From positions 1 to 51,400 of the forward strand of contig JARGSG010000146.1 in the NCBI GenBank assembly GCA_030374805.1: a DNA stretch of 51,400 nucleotides, given 5' to 3'. Positions within the stretch are counted from its first letter, which is position 1, and every line of letters starts with the position of its first letter. Shown piece by piece: positions 9,779 through 20,145 of the stretch. Under the pieces are notes generated by a model, which made no database searches, had not been told where the DNA came from, and saw only the letters and a program-made list of their open reading frames with translations. This DNA comes from Gracilaria gracilis (lineage: Eukaryota > Rhodophyta > Florideophyceae > Gracilariales > Gracilariaceae). A program made the translations under genes and the position numbers.

Positions 9779-11453
9779 CTAAAAGGTGGCTTTTTGAAAA
9801 AAAAGAAAAAACATCGACCAACAGGCGTACGATGGATCTCCAATCTGCGCTTCCCTGTCCTTCAGGTGTCGCTGATGCTGAAGCGTTTCGGAAACGCCAG
9901 TGGCGATCAATAAAGTGTTGGGGATGTCTTTCAATTTTTCAAAAATATCCTGGCCCGAGCGGTAGCTGTGCCAGCGTACGCGGTATTTCTGTCCGTTCGG
10001 AGTGTCACGTAGGGCGGCGATGCGCTCCACCACGCTGGGGAAAGTTCCAGGTCGGAGAGTGGGAGCAACGAAGACGGGCTCGTCCGCATTTGAACCCTCG
10101 TGTTCGGCGGCGACAGTATTGCGTGTCCGTTCGAAGGTGACCGGTTGGGTTGTAGGCCGTGCAATCGCTGCCTTCGTTACCTTGTCTCTGCTGACGGTGT
10201 TTTGAGTAGCATCCTGTTTAAGGGTGACGGTGGCGTCTGTTGCGGACACAATGTTAAACGGGCCAGTTGCTTTTTGGCAACTACTTCCCATACATACGTT
10301 CTTGACCCATGCGGTCTTTTCTGTGCGCTTGTATTTTAGTCCGTCGACGAATACATCATCTCCTGGACTGAAGCTCGGTCTGTGTAGTACGGAATTTTCG
10401 CAACCTTCCTTGTAGCGCTGTTGAGCCTGGTTGAGTTTTGCCATAGCAGTTTCCAGTATAGCCTGCAGGAGTTCGGGCCTGTAGTGCTTCAAGGGAGCGG
10501 CAGTGGGCTGTTTCGGCGTAGTGGAATCCAGGGAAGTACTCGGTTCGTCTATTAGAACGCTGAGCGGTTTGCGTTTCAGCGCAAAGACGAACGGGGCGGA
10601 ACCAAGAGATGGATGAACATGGAGGTTGTAGCCCTACGTAGTTGGTTGAACATAGGCGTGCCAGGTGTTTTGATGATCCGCTACGTAATGGCGTAGCCTC
10701 TCTATGAGTGTCCTGTTAAACATTTGGGCCTCTCCGTTTGTCTGCTTGTCTGCTTGTCATAGGCTGTATTCAGTACATGTTGGGTTCCAAGCGCGGAGCA
10801 CAAGGTCTCGAAGAACTTGGAAATGAGCGGAGGTCCGTTATCGGTAAGTACTTAATTGGAGATTCCGTACTGGTATACCCAATTTTCCAAGAAAGCCTTT
10901 CATACAGCCGGAGCGGTAGTTGAAGGCATGGGGATAGCTCGAGCTTTCTCACTAAACTGCTCGGTTACTACCAGTGTGTACTGGTAACCGTTAAAGAACT
11001 TCGTTAATTTACTAACGATGTCCATTGCAACGAAGTCCAGTAGACCGGCGGCATGTAACAGCTTCAACAGGTTCTGAAAGCAGAAGCGCGATATTTTCGT
11101 CGCCAGGCATGTACGACAGTTCTGTGCAGTTTGGAATATGTCATTGATCATTTGTAGAAGTCTCGAAGGAGACTTTCATAGATCCGAGTGGCTCCCGGAT
11201 GGCCGACCTGAGGAAGGCAGTGTGCCAAGTAGGGAACGCGTGGCTGCAGTGATGCTGGCATGCTCTTTTGGATGGCACCATTCAGTGGAGATTTGCAGAA
11301 GATAACTTCGTTCCGCTCTATGTTGAAAAGTGTGACACCGTTGCCGGTGCCATTCCGTACGGACTGCCAAAAAGAGCTTTCTGTGTGAGTTTCTACGAGT
11401 TCTTCGACCGTGACTGGAACTACGTAGATTTTTTCCGGGGTGACAACAAGCAC
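9779..11453 (-). pseudogene. Integrase with chromodomain-like tail (element 2)
   Basis: Seen in minus-strand order: an HCLPQVGHPGATRIYE / CRTCLATK zinc-binding N-domain (11.15-11.2 and 11.1 kb). The core follows with first Asp in FVAMDIVSKL, second Asp in TDNGPPLISKFF (about 10.83 kb) and a QTNGEAQMFNRTL segment (about 10.73 kb), in which the position of the catalytic Glu appears to be Gln. A GPY/F motif (KATGPFNIVSATDATVTLKQ) comes next, then a chromodomain-like stretch with YRVRWHSYRSGQDIFEKL near 9.95 kb. The longest open piece is 9779-10492 (237 codons). Frameshifts and stops separate the other pieces. The family is clear; the catalytic triad is probably incomplete. Confidence 0.85.
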
Positions 11454-11574
11454 CTCTATAATTCAGGGTCATTTTCGTTCTGGCTTTGGTCCATCGACGC
11501 AACGTCACTGTACTCCTAACGGTCAACAGTACTGTTGGTGGTGAAGGAGCCATCGTGCAAACTCTCATTCAAAA

Positions 11575-12230
11575 TCAGGCAAGGATCTCATCTTTCACAA
11601 AATTATTGTCGTCGCCGTCTGCCTGGATCCGGGAAAGGGCATCTGCCGCTTGGTGTTTAATTCCAGGACGGTAGACGACATCGGAGTCGTATTCCAAGAA
11701 GAGAAGTGGCTGTCTGGTCAATTGTCTTGATGCGTCTGCAAGGGTCAATATCCATCTCAGATAGTGGTATTCCGTCCGGACTGTGAACTTCTGGCATTTC
11801 ACATACGGACAGACGTAAAAGATTGTGCATAGGAACGCCCAGCATTCCCGTTCGGTTGCGGAGTATCCCCGTTTGGGTTTAGTCAAAGAACGACCCCAAT
11901 ATCTGGTCGGTAACAAGTCTCTGTCCGGTTGTTTCTGTAACAGAGCCCATCTGACCTGTTGGTTGCACGTCCGTGGCCAGAACCTACGGGTGCCCAGGTC
12001 GGGGAAGGGCCAGGATGTGAGGGCGTATCAGCTGCTGGCGGAGTTCATCCAAGGCCTCATATTCTGTATTAGTCAGTGTTTCGAACCTCGTAGGTCGCCC
12101 CTTCTCCACCCCTCATGGTTCAATGGAGCTTCTATGACAGCGAAGTTCGCAATAAAACAAAGACCGAAGTTACAGAGCACTAAGAACGATCGGAGCCTTG
12201 TCTAGGGGGCGTCATTGTAGCCTTCTTGAT
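11575..12230 (-). pseudogene. RNase H domain (element 2)
   Basis: Seen: LLPTRYWGRSLTKPKRGYSA followed by TERECWAFLC, the Ty3/gypsy RNase H segment around the catalytic Glu, then TEYHYLRWIL (usual form TDH.SLRWLL; the Asp is lost) and the end motif AADALSR. The N-terminal TDAS-type motif lies in the damaged stretch near 12.2 kb, and I could not read it cleanly. It lies between RT and integrase as expected. Confidence 0.75.
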
Positions 12231-12239
12231 AGCATTCTG

Positions 12240-12869
12240 GGTCCCTAGGTCACCTGAAGCTTACTCGGTCGGATGATGTGGCCGAGATAGTCCACCGTGC
12301 CGCTGAAGAAGTAGCACTTCTGTAGTCGGAGAGTAAGACCAGTCAAACCGAGCACATCCAGTATAGCCCACACGAGGTCATGGTGCTATTCAACGATTCG
12401 AGAACAGATGAATAAGTCATCAAAGTACAGCAGTGCATACCACCACTTTACTCGTGACAGAATAATATCAAGCGGGCGCTGGAAAGTAGCCAGTGTGTTC
12501 TTGAGCGCGGATGACATCTCCGATATCGGTAGAGTCTCATGTATGATGCAAGATTCATTTTGTCACGGTCGGTTTCGTCCAATTCAATTTGACAATAGTC
12601 GCTAGTGGCGTCAAATATGGAGAAGATTTGTGCATCTCCAAAAGAGTGGATGCACTCGTCCATACAAGGTACTGGATAAGTGTCCCGTACGGTCGCCCAT
12701 TGAGTCGGCGGTAGTCGACACAGAAGCGAAGGCTCACGTCCTTCTTAAAGACAAGTACGACCAAACTTGCCCACCCTGTCGATGACGGCGCTATGACGCG
12801 GTTGGCGAGCTGACGTGTCACTTTCTTGTCTTTAAATTCTCTTCGAGTGGGTCGGACTGGGTACGGCAT
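12240..12869 (-). pseudogene. Reverse transcriptase (element 2)
   Basis: Seen in minus-strand order: VIAPSSTGWASLVVLVFKKD, LRFCVDYRRLNGRPYGTLIQ, FSIFDATSDYCQIELDE, and a catalytic box YFDDLFICS at about 12.42 kb, followed by a thumb-like stretch with QKCYFF and LGHIIRP. The YFDD box is intact, unlike element 1. The motifs are distributed over at least two frames and the finger/palm region is shifted near 12.6 kb, so no full-length enzyme can be made. Confidence 0.85.
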
Positions 12870-13108
12870 CTCTAATACATGCTTAGTGCCTGGTTACTGC
12901 TCGATGTCGTAAATGGCTACCGCGATCTTCTTGAGATGACCGTCTCACAAGTCCGCAAACGGTCGGAGTAGGTCTATGACCTTATCTTGTTCGGAAGCAT
13001 ACTCACGGCTGATCTGGACCTTACTGGGGCGTTGGTCCTCATCTTTTGGTACGGCGTTTTGCCCCAGTATGGTATCTTTCTCTTTCTATTCTGAATTTCT
13101 GCCCGATA

Positions 13109-13990
13109 TCAGAGAGTGTTACCCCTCAATAGAGTCATCGCTCCGCGACGATGGTTGCGGAGTTGTGAGGACTGCCGGAGACGGAAATGCAAATCCGATA
13201 ACGGTATTCTTGTGCAATCGAACCGAACGGTCAGAGAAGTTCTCGACGGCAATGAGAGACGGTTCGTCCAGGCGGAGATCCACAACTTCACTCGGGAGGA
13301 GTGTGAGTTCGAGCCTGGATCCCGCACATTGATGAGATTGAAGAAAGACCAAGCCGGACATTTTGATTCTAACCAAGACAGTCGTTTCTGATATTGGGGG
13401 TAGAACAACCGGACGTGCGATTTGCATCTTATTAGATGGCGTTCCTCGTTCGGATTCAGTTTTCGCCGTACTGGGTGCTTTGGTCCGTAAGCGCAAGACT
13501 GTATAGAAACCAGTTTGGAGTGTCACAGAGGTATTGCCCGTTTCGGTGGTAGTATTGCAAAGAAGTACTTGTCATTAAAAGAGGTACCCAGAAGTACGCT
13601 GATTGATAATTACAAATGACCAGAAACTGTTCTCGTATTTTGAGATTGCCAATTTGCACCACCAAGGGAAGTACTCCTGCGTAATATATAGGGTTCTATG
13701 ACGCGTAGGTAATTCGGGGTCTTACGCCCTGTCGGAGTTTGGGGCGCTATTTCGGAGGGAGATGGGTTTCGTGAACCAAACGGAGTCTCGCCCCGGTGTC
13801 AAGAACTCCCGTTAGTGAACACGTAGATGCCGTGTTGGGGCCAATCGAGACGTGTAATTTGTAGTTCGCGATAGAAAGGATGACCGTTTCGGCTTCCATG
13901 TCCGCATCGGTCAGGTCATATGTCAGGACGAAGGACTCTCCTGGGATGAAGTCCGTGCGGTCCGTCTCTGACCGGTTGAGGGTACGACTG
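13109..13990 (-). pseudogene. Aspartic protease and protease-RT linker (element 2)
   Basis: Seen: a minus-strand stretch reading LTGVLDTGARLRLVHETHLP at about 13.76-13.81 kb, a good match to the D-T-G active site of retroelement proteases. It is followed by VVQIGNLKIREQFLVICNY and then a linker containing ARPVVLPPISETTVLVRIKM and VRLHKNTVIGF. The linker resembles the corresponding part of element 3 (RSIQLPPESQVWVHV; LVKNQVIGTVLPHP). The element's recognisable sequence ends near 13990. Confidence 0.75.
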
Positions 13991-14468
13991 CGTTCTTCAA
14001 AGTAAAATAAGAGGCGTTAGAAATAGAATTGTTGCTATTCTCGGCGAAAACGAGACATGCGAGGCAGTGCCAGAGTCTGGAACTCAAAAGAATATAGAAT
14101 TTTGAAAAAATATATTCCACCAAATGCAGTTTTTCCCTATGTTTCTCTAGTCTTCTGGCAGGATCCCTTTGCCTATACCTCATACTCTACTTTATTCCAA
14201 GAAACAAGCCAGAAACTGCATTCGTGCTAGTTTACTTTTCCATTTCACTCTAAAAAGCATGTAATAGTAAAATTAATACCCGTGGAATACTTGCTAGTTC
14301 TGTCACTCTCAGCCGCTCCACAACTTCCGACACCCCAAGCCCCCATCTATCACCAGTCCGCACCTCACGTATTCAGATCCTGCGCCTCAATCTCCCTAAA
14401 CGTCATCTTCTAGAAGTACTGCGGCCCGCTCTCCTCATTTTCATACACCAGCCTGGCCCCAAAAAGGG

Positions 14469-15094
14469 TTGCCAACCTCTCCAGTCCTCCTCCCACGCTG
14501 TTCATCCAGAATGCGTTCCGCCGCCCGCGCCACATCCCCCGCGCTCCGGTATACCACCACACGCGCTTCCACCGACACCTGCCACCTCATGTACCCCTCG
14601 TCCGTTCACCTCTTCTTCGAACGGCATACGCCTTCACCATCCTTGTCCTTCGCTTTCTGTGTCACAGGTGTTCTCTTCTCAGCCCTCACCATCGTAGAGA
14701 TTCCCGCCAAATTCATCCTACCCTTCATCATCCTCTTTTCATCCACCAACAGCACCCTAAACTTCTCCCCCTCTCCAATCTGCATCTCCAACAGATTTAC
14801 CCGCCTCCTCAACAATTTATTCTCCCTTCTCAGCTCTCCCACCTCCTTTGCCACGCAATCCACTACGCCATCAATATGCATCATCATCTCCATCTCCAGA
14901 ACCTTCATCGTGTGACACACACTCGAAATCGCCTCCACTGGCACTCCACTCTCTGACTCACTCCGCACTCCCCCTTTCATCGCTTCCACTCTCTCCAAAA
15001 TGCAATCATCCACTCGCTTTTTCACACCGAACCCACCGCTGTCACCATTTCCCTGAACTCTGACGCAAACACCTCCGTCATTTCTCCATCAACT
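14469..15094 (-). pseudogene. Coiled-coil ORF remnant, purine-rich coding strand
   Basis: I do not recognise the protein. Seen: a 139-codon open stretch (14606-15025) with a strong heptad-like coiled coil (VAKEVGELRRENKLLRRRVN). A second frame upstream starts with ATG and reads MTEVFASEFREMVTAVGSV before a TGA, suggesting a one-base shift at about 15030. Downstream the frame continues in another register (YRSAGDVARAAERILDEQRG) to about 14470. The coding strand is purine-rich like the block at 20-23.5 kb, which contains a short similar heptad (EELGRLREENK). A gag-like or structural role in a transposon is possible; this is inference. Confidence 0.35.
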
Positions 15095-15329
15095 CAATAT
15101 ACTCTTCAATGTCTAGCTGGATAAGTTGCTCATCCTCCTTTCTAGCTGCTCTATCCCCCTTCTCTTTTTTTCCGCACAGTCAGACACGTTTTACCACCTT
15201 TCGCTCCCCCTCCCAACACCTTCCACGGCCTACCTTCTTCCTGGTCACATCTTCTACCTGGATATATTCATTTTTTTCCACATCCGAAAGTATGTCTCGG
15301 TTGCGGAAAGAGAACGATATATCTCCGTA

Positions 15330-15690
15330 GAAGGTGGAACACCCTCACGCTTCGTAGCAAGAAATGTGACATCCATTAAAAGATATAAAATGAGTACATC
15401 TTCTACTTTTATATCATGTAAGGGGTGTCCTATTCCTACTCTGCTCGCGGAGGTTTCCCCACACCCTCACGTTTTGTATGTAGAAATATAACATTCTTTG
15501 GATGGTATAAAATTAGTTCATCTTTTATTTTATATGATTTAATGGATGCACTATTCCTATGCTGCTTGCGCTTGGTAGCTTGTATTACGACATCCGTTAC
15601 GGGATATAAATTTAGTATATCCTCTGTTTTTATATTATGAAGCTCATGTCCTAATACTCTAGTGCTTGCGTATTTTGTCACAATCGTTTC
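15330..15690. repeat. Diverged tandem repeat, three copies of roughly 110-125 bp
   Basis: The block contains three related units. Each has GATATAAA- or GGTATAAA-like sequence, then a TAGTAYATC-like stretch, a TTTTATAT run, and a TCCTA-type stretch ending near TGCTYGCG. Two of them also share ACACCCTCACG upstream. Copies begin at about 15335, 15453 and 15569. Divergence is high, so the unit borders are approximate. No ORF of note lies in it. Confidence 0.5.
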
Positions 15691-15823
15691 GCTAAGAGTA
15701 GGATAGGCATAGTAAAAATTCTTGCATAGAGTGAGGATAGGAAGTAGTTTGAGTTGCGCTACATATTCGCTTCATCCTGGGACAACCGATAGTACTCGCG
15801 GCGCGTTAGGAGAGCAAACAGGT

Positions 15824-15867
15824 GTGTCGTGGGGCTTCATCGATGCACCGATGAAGCGCCACGACAC
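15824..15867. repeat. Hairpin 1 (44 bp, AT/GC loop ATGCAC)
   Basis: Inverted repeat with core CTTCATCG-ATGCAC-CGATGAAG and flanking GTGTCGTGG/CCACGACAC arms; one or two mismatches. Confidence 0.8.
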
Positions 15868-16025
15868 CCCGGTCCGCTGTCACAACGCCCGTGAGTGATA
15901 AAGCTGGGGTTGTGGCACACGTGGCACCGCCAACGTGCCGTGAACGGTAGAATTGGCACGCTGTCAACGCACCGTGTGTGATGAAACTTGGATGCTGGCA
16001 TGGGTGGCACCGCCAACGCGCCGTT

Positions 16026-16097
16026 GACAGCGGACCGGGGTGGCATGGTTCTTCATCGGTGCACCGATGAAGCGCCACGACACCCCGGTCCGCTGTC
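16026..16097. repeat. Hairpin 2 (72 bp)
   Basis: Outer arms GACAGCGGACCGGGG / CCCCGGTCCGCTGTC, inner perfect palindrome CTTCATCGGTGCACCGATGA (continuing AG). A few mismatches lie between outer and inner arms. Confidence 0.85.
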
Positions 16098-16141
16098 CCA
16101 GTCTGTCGTTGAAAAACATGGAAAATAAAATATTTTTTTGG

Positions 16142-16212
16142 GACAGCGGACCGAGGTGTCGTGGCGCTTCATCAGTGCACTGATGAAGCGCCACGCCACC
16201 CCGGTTCGCTTT
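16142..16212. repeat. Hairpin 3 (about 71 bp)
   Basis: Same arms as hairpin 2, with inner palindrome CTTCATCAGTGCACTGATGA (continuing AG). The right arm carries substitutions (GGTTCGCTTTC). The compensated change in the inner arms (GG/CC in hairpin 2, AG/CT here) keeps the palindrome perfect. Confidence 0.85.
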
Positions 16213-16563
16213 CCTACCAGCCATTCCTTATAACTTCGCGTATATGTTTGCACTCACGAAGTTGCGTATCCCTTGAGTGTCCACGCTTTCCTTTACCCTC
16301 TTTACGGCTTCAGGTGCATCTAAGGCATCGTGCACATCTCCCTGTCGTGTTGAAAGAACCCGTTTTGTGCTGTATAGTTGTTTTGCTCTCCCGCCCGCTC
16401 CCGTCTCCCATGCACTCCCAGGCCTCGTCGGCAGTTATCCCCCCCCCGCTGCACTCTCCCGTGCTCTGTTTTCTCCCCTCCGCTGCCATTTCCCGACCGC
16501 TGCCATCTCCCGTCCGCTCCGGAAATTCGAATCATAACCCATCAACGCACCCCCTTCCCGTGC

Positions 16564-19500
16564 ATGCATAAAATGGCTCCACATAGTGCATCGAGGTCTA
16601 CCTCACCGGCACCCTCAAGCTCCGATATGAAGGTTGGAAAATTGTATGGCTCCGGAGATGAGCTTGTCACAGTATGCCTCGCAATCCGCGATCATTACGC
16701 GTCGACAATGCGAGATGAAGACCGGCCGAGGAAGGTGGGACACGGCGAGTTCGTTGATTACATTATCAAGAATCGAAATGTCCTACCGCTGGCCAAGAAC
16801 TACTTCTATATTCTTGTGGGTCCAGGACATCCGACGTTTACTGACAGTGAACTACGGGTCGTATCTCTGAAGGGTTCTTATCGTCAGCTATACCTCTCAA
16901 CGAGGTTATTGGACATTTTGGACGGTGATAGGGACTGGCGTGTAAGGGACTTCTGGAATGCTTATACCGAGGTGAACTTTAAAGGAATACCGAAGAATGT
17001 GACTTTGACCGAGTTTTTCAAGTCAATGACTATACCTCCTAAGCGAGTGGGACGGGTGGCCCCCCCGTTCGCCACAACCGTTGCCACACATTTCCAAAGG
17101 ATTCTCTTTCTCTCGCTCATTCAGAAAGTTTCCATGGAAAAAAGAGTTGTAGGCCAGAAGAGGAAAAGGGGAGACAATGGATGTCCCACACCTTTTGCGA
17201 ATGTCCAAATATCAAACAAACTCCAAGCTCAGCGTATTGGCTTTGGTTTGCAGCTCATAACAAGGCATAGGATTGTTTCTGTCAATTCTTGGGATTTCCT
17301 AACGTGGAGTTCAAGGTTCTTGCATTCCTCCGTGTCATGTACGACGACCTGCAGGTTCAAGCGATTGAGACGCGGGCGAGGGTTCTTCCACCATTAACGA
17401 TCATTGCTTGCTACCGAGCAAAAGTGGAACTGTTATTGAGACAGAGGTCATCCCATGGGCATGTAATTTACCGCAAGACATCGATGCTGCCCTCAGAATG
17501 CTTGCGAAGGAGTTCATTTTGGACCTCATCAAGGTTATTGTGAATAAGCAGTTCTACTCAATTCCCGAACCGGGACGATGGACAGTTGTGAAGATGTTTA
17601 CCAGAGACCCATCACCGGCGTTTTGTCAGAGATTCGATAGTTTCTCGAACTCGCTTGTGTCCTCCCTCATGGAGGCCATAAGCCCGTTGAAACTGAAAGA
17701 TTCAGTGAACGTCCCTGGTATAGCGGTAACGCCGATATCCAAACCAGAATCTGCCATACAAATTGAGAATGATGTAGAGGACGTGGAGGAAATTGGGAAA
17801 CCAACGGAGCCGAAGCAAGGAGAAGACGAATATGGAGATGGTGATATCAACATAGTTGCCAACATTTGGAAAGGATGTACTGGTGACGAAGCGTCCGGGG
17901 TAAGCGTAATACCCCACCTTCCATTGCGTCGTTGGATGACAGAATTGGTTTCCGAAGTTGTGAGGAGGAGATGAAGAAGTACTTTCGCTTGTACAATTGC
18001 GGTTTTGACGATATGGTAGAGATGGACGAGTCGTTGCGGAAAGATAGTGTGTCTCCGTTAGCAAAAATTCAACTGGTGCTCATGAACCCTCCGTACAACA
18101 TGGGAGCGAACAAGAACCTGATAAAAACCCGGTACGATGTACTGAGCCCTCAGGATATGAGGAAGAATGCAAAGCTTCTATCAAGACTGCTACGTCCTGG
18201 GGACCATTTCGTTATTTTTAGTGCTTTCGAGCAGGTCCAGAAATGAAGAGATGTACTTTCTGCCATTGGAGCCAAAAACGAAAACGGAGTACCAAGGCGT
18301 TCTTTTGTTGTGGACCAGGTCCGATGCACTTTGTACTGTTGCAAGGTAACCCGATGCGTAACCCTGGATGTAGGTCGTTCTCCCTTTTCTTTGTAATGAA
18401 GTATGCTGTACAGGGAGTTTGAAATGGTCTCAGCTACGCGCAACAGCATATGATGGTGAACTATGAGAACTTCAACTTTTTGCAGTCGAGGTACCCGGGG
18501 TACCACAGTGTCATTGACCAGGTACCTCCCATGTCTAATGGGGAGAGTCTTCAGTGGAAGAGGAAGAAGGAAGGTGGGGGCTACGTTTCACAAAAGTTGA
18601 GGTCCGAACAGAAACCTCGTGCATTGTTGAAGGAGCTAATCAGTCGATTATCCTAGGTTGGGGATATTGTGGTCGACTTGTTTGCGGGGACGTGCTCGAC
18701 AGCAATGGCATGCATGGAGTTACAAATGCATCGTAGGTTCATCTGGTGTAAGCCGGACCCTGACTGCTTTGCCCATGCTATGCACGCCGCAATTGTTCAA
18801 TTCGCATTGTGCCTGCCGGAAAATGAGACGGATGTCAAGGTAACGCAGGAAGTTCGGAATCCTATGATTGGTGTGTTGAACTCATTTCCGAAGTGGAATG
18901 TCCGCCCATCGAGATCATGGAAAGCTCCATCCGGCAACCCCCAGTATCAAAAGTTTCCTACGTATATTGTAGTTTTTCTTGCTTCAATGTGGCTGGATAA
19001 GAGCTTGGTTACGACCGGTAGGCGTAAGGCCCTTCAAGAATGGCCTAAAACTTTGCAAGGAAAGATGGGGCTTTTGGATTTGAATGCCATGTTGGCACTG
19101 GAAGCGACGATGTGCGGTTGTCGTATCAGGAAGTCGACGATTCGAAACCCAGGCGCCGAAGTGGGGATGTTCACTACACACAGATTCATGGAAAATAAAA
19201 AGATATGTTATTTCTGCGGAACACTGGTGTTCCATAACCTAACGAAGAGAAAAGAGGTACACAAGAAATATGGTGAAGGGTCATTAGGAGCCACTTCAGA
19301 ACGCTTTCGGAAGTACGCGATGGAGTTTAGCGCCCGCGGCGATATATTCAATAACCTCCCAGAAAGAAGAAAAGGATTAAGTTTAATACCTGTATGGATT
19401 GTCCCCGCTCCTTTTTCATTGGGTGGAACGATTAACGATCCCAAATATATGGAAGTTGATAAGGACATTGATGCAGTAGCGGATGGTGTGAGGAAAAGAA

Positions 19501-19649
19501 GGACTGCAAATGTGCGGGTCATTCGAACTCCAAATACAGGACGCACCACGCATCAACTCCGAGAATACCAAATGCTTGCGGTGCGACCACTTCTGAAACT
19601 GGAAGTGGGAGAGGAGATCTTCGTGGATTATGGAGTACAGTATAGCTAG
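16564..19649 (+). pseudogene. DNA methyltransferase (beta class, NPPY) fused to C-terminal SET domain
   Basis: Predicted to methylate DNA bases and histone-type lysines from one polypeptide. The start is set at ATG 16564 (or 16573). Domains: an unknown N-terminal region (about 500 aa) containing FVDYIIKNRNVLPLAKNYF; then motif IV LVLMNPPYN at about 18.07 kb and LLRPGDHFVIFSAF; a target-recognition stretch; motif X KPRALLKELISRL; motif I VVDLFAGTCSTAMAC at about 18.67 kb with RRFIWCKPDPDCF. This IV-X-I order is that of beta-class N6-adenine/N4-cytosine enzymes; NPPY favours adenine. The SET domain covers about 19.14-19.65 kb: GAEVGMFTTHRF, ICYFCGTLVF, and the C-terminal GEEIFVDYG. Damage: frame changes near 17060 (a run of seven C), 17420 (AAAA), 17940 and 18240, stops near 18349 and 18654. 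The SET part (18669-19649) is one clean ORF. I know no close family for the fusion. Confidence 0.75.
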
Positions 19650-20020
19650 GGTACATCGGCAAATCCTATTATAGGGTCGATTAGAACGTGTAGTAAATTA
19701 GCTACATGTAAAACAACCCCCTAAACCTCCATAAAGAAGTGGCATTTATCGCACTCCAACTTCGCCGTTGAGCCCGAAATAGAAACTAAACACTTTAGCT
19801 GAAGTGCAAGATGAAAGTACGTAGATGCATGAAAGGTAGCAAAGGGCATCGAATATGATGCGAAACCTTATACGTTTTTTAACATTATGAAAACTATCTA
19901 GTTCAGACATGGAGATTTCGGTGTCAATTTTCGGTTTCAAAATCGGGAAATAGAAAACCGCACTCGGTGATTTCTACCACACTCTACTCGATTGGGGGTG
20001 TGAATTCGATCGATGGCGTT
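19650..20020. other. Intergenic stretch without a gene
   Basis: Follows the SET stop codon. AT-rich with short ORFs on both strands only; nothing recognisable. Probably 3' flank of the gene to the left. Confidence 0.5.
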
Positions 20021-20027
20021 CGATCAC

Positions 20028-20145
20028 GGCGAGCGCCAAACACGCCGATAACAGAGCAGTTCCGATTCCAGTGACCTTCGATTACGGTGAGCGGCGAAGA
20101 CGTCGAGAGCGGAGCGTCAACCGCAACGAACCGTTCGGATTCCAC
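20028..20145. repeat. Diverged direct repeat, two copies of about 60 bp
   Basis: CGTTCGATCACGGCGAGCG (20028) and CCTTCGATTACGGTGAGCG (20086) start two related units that continue with similar AAxAC.TCGA...AGAGC and a GTTC(G)GATTCCA end. The repeat sits at the start of the purine-rich ORF block. Confidence 0.5.

Larger units (their letters stand above)
9779..13990 (-). mobile_element. Second chromovirus remnant, element 2 (gag and LTRs not found)
   Basis: Minus-strand Ty3/gypsy pol in the order protease (13.8 kb), RT (12.3-12.9 kb), RNase H (11.6-12.2 kb), integrase (10.5-11.45 kb), GPY/F and chromodomain-like tail (9.78-10.3 kb). No gag or zinc knuckle is found upstream of the protease, and the coding similarity stops near 13990, so the copy is 5' truncated. 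I see no convincing LTR at either side. Decay is by both stops and frameshifts, heavier than in element 1. The protease and the protease-RT linker resemble those of element 3, so elements 2 and 3 are probably related families. Confidence 0.85.
15823..16212. repeat. Array of three long hairpins with a direct repeat between them
   Basis: Three near-perfect palindromes share an arm containing GTCGTGG/CGCTTCATC and the sequence ACACCCCGGTCCGCTGTC. Centres fall at about 15846, 16061 and 16177. Hairpins 2 and 3 face each other: a perfect 15-bp inverted repeat CGGTCCGCTGTCCCA ... TGGGACAGCGGACCG bounds a 38-bp AT-rich spacer (about 16086-16153). Between hairpins 1 and 2 a direct repeat of about 55-60 bp (15888-15945 and 15967-16025) shares GTGGCACCGCCAACG. 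The structure resembles nested or fold-back MITEs. It lies about 350 bp upstream of the methyltransferase-SET gene. Confidence 0.75.

Noticed and set aside
15330..15690. CRISPR array
   Set aside because: The repeats are diverged, long and contiguous, without spacers, and the genome is eukaryotic.
16378..16563. Upstream extension of the methylase-SET protein
   Set aside because: The frame is open further upstream, but the sequence is C-rich and low complexity and gives a Pro/Cys-rich peptide; the ATG at 16564 is more natural.
16564..19649. Horizontal transfer of a bacterial restriction-modification methylase
   Set aside because: No endonuclease partner, and a SET domain is attached; the sequence also resembles its neighbours in decay. 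Origin is left open.
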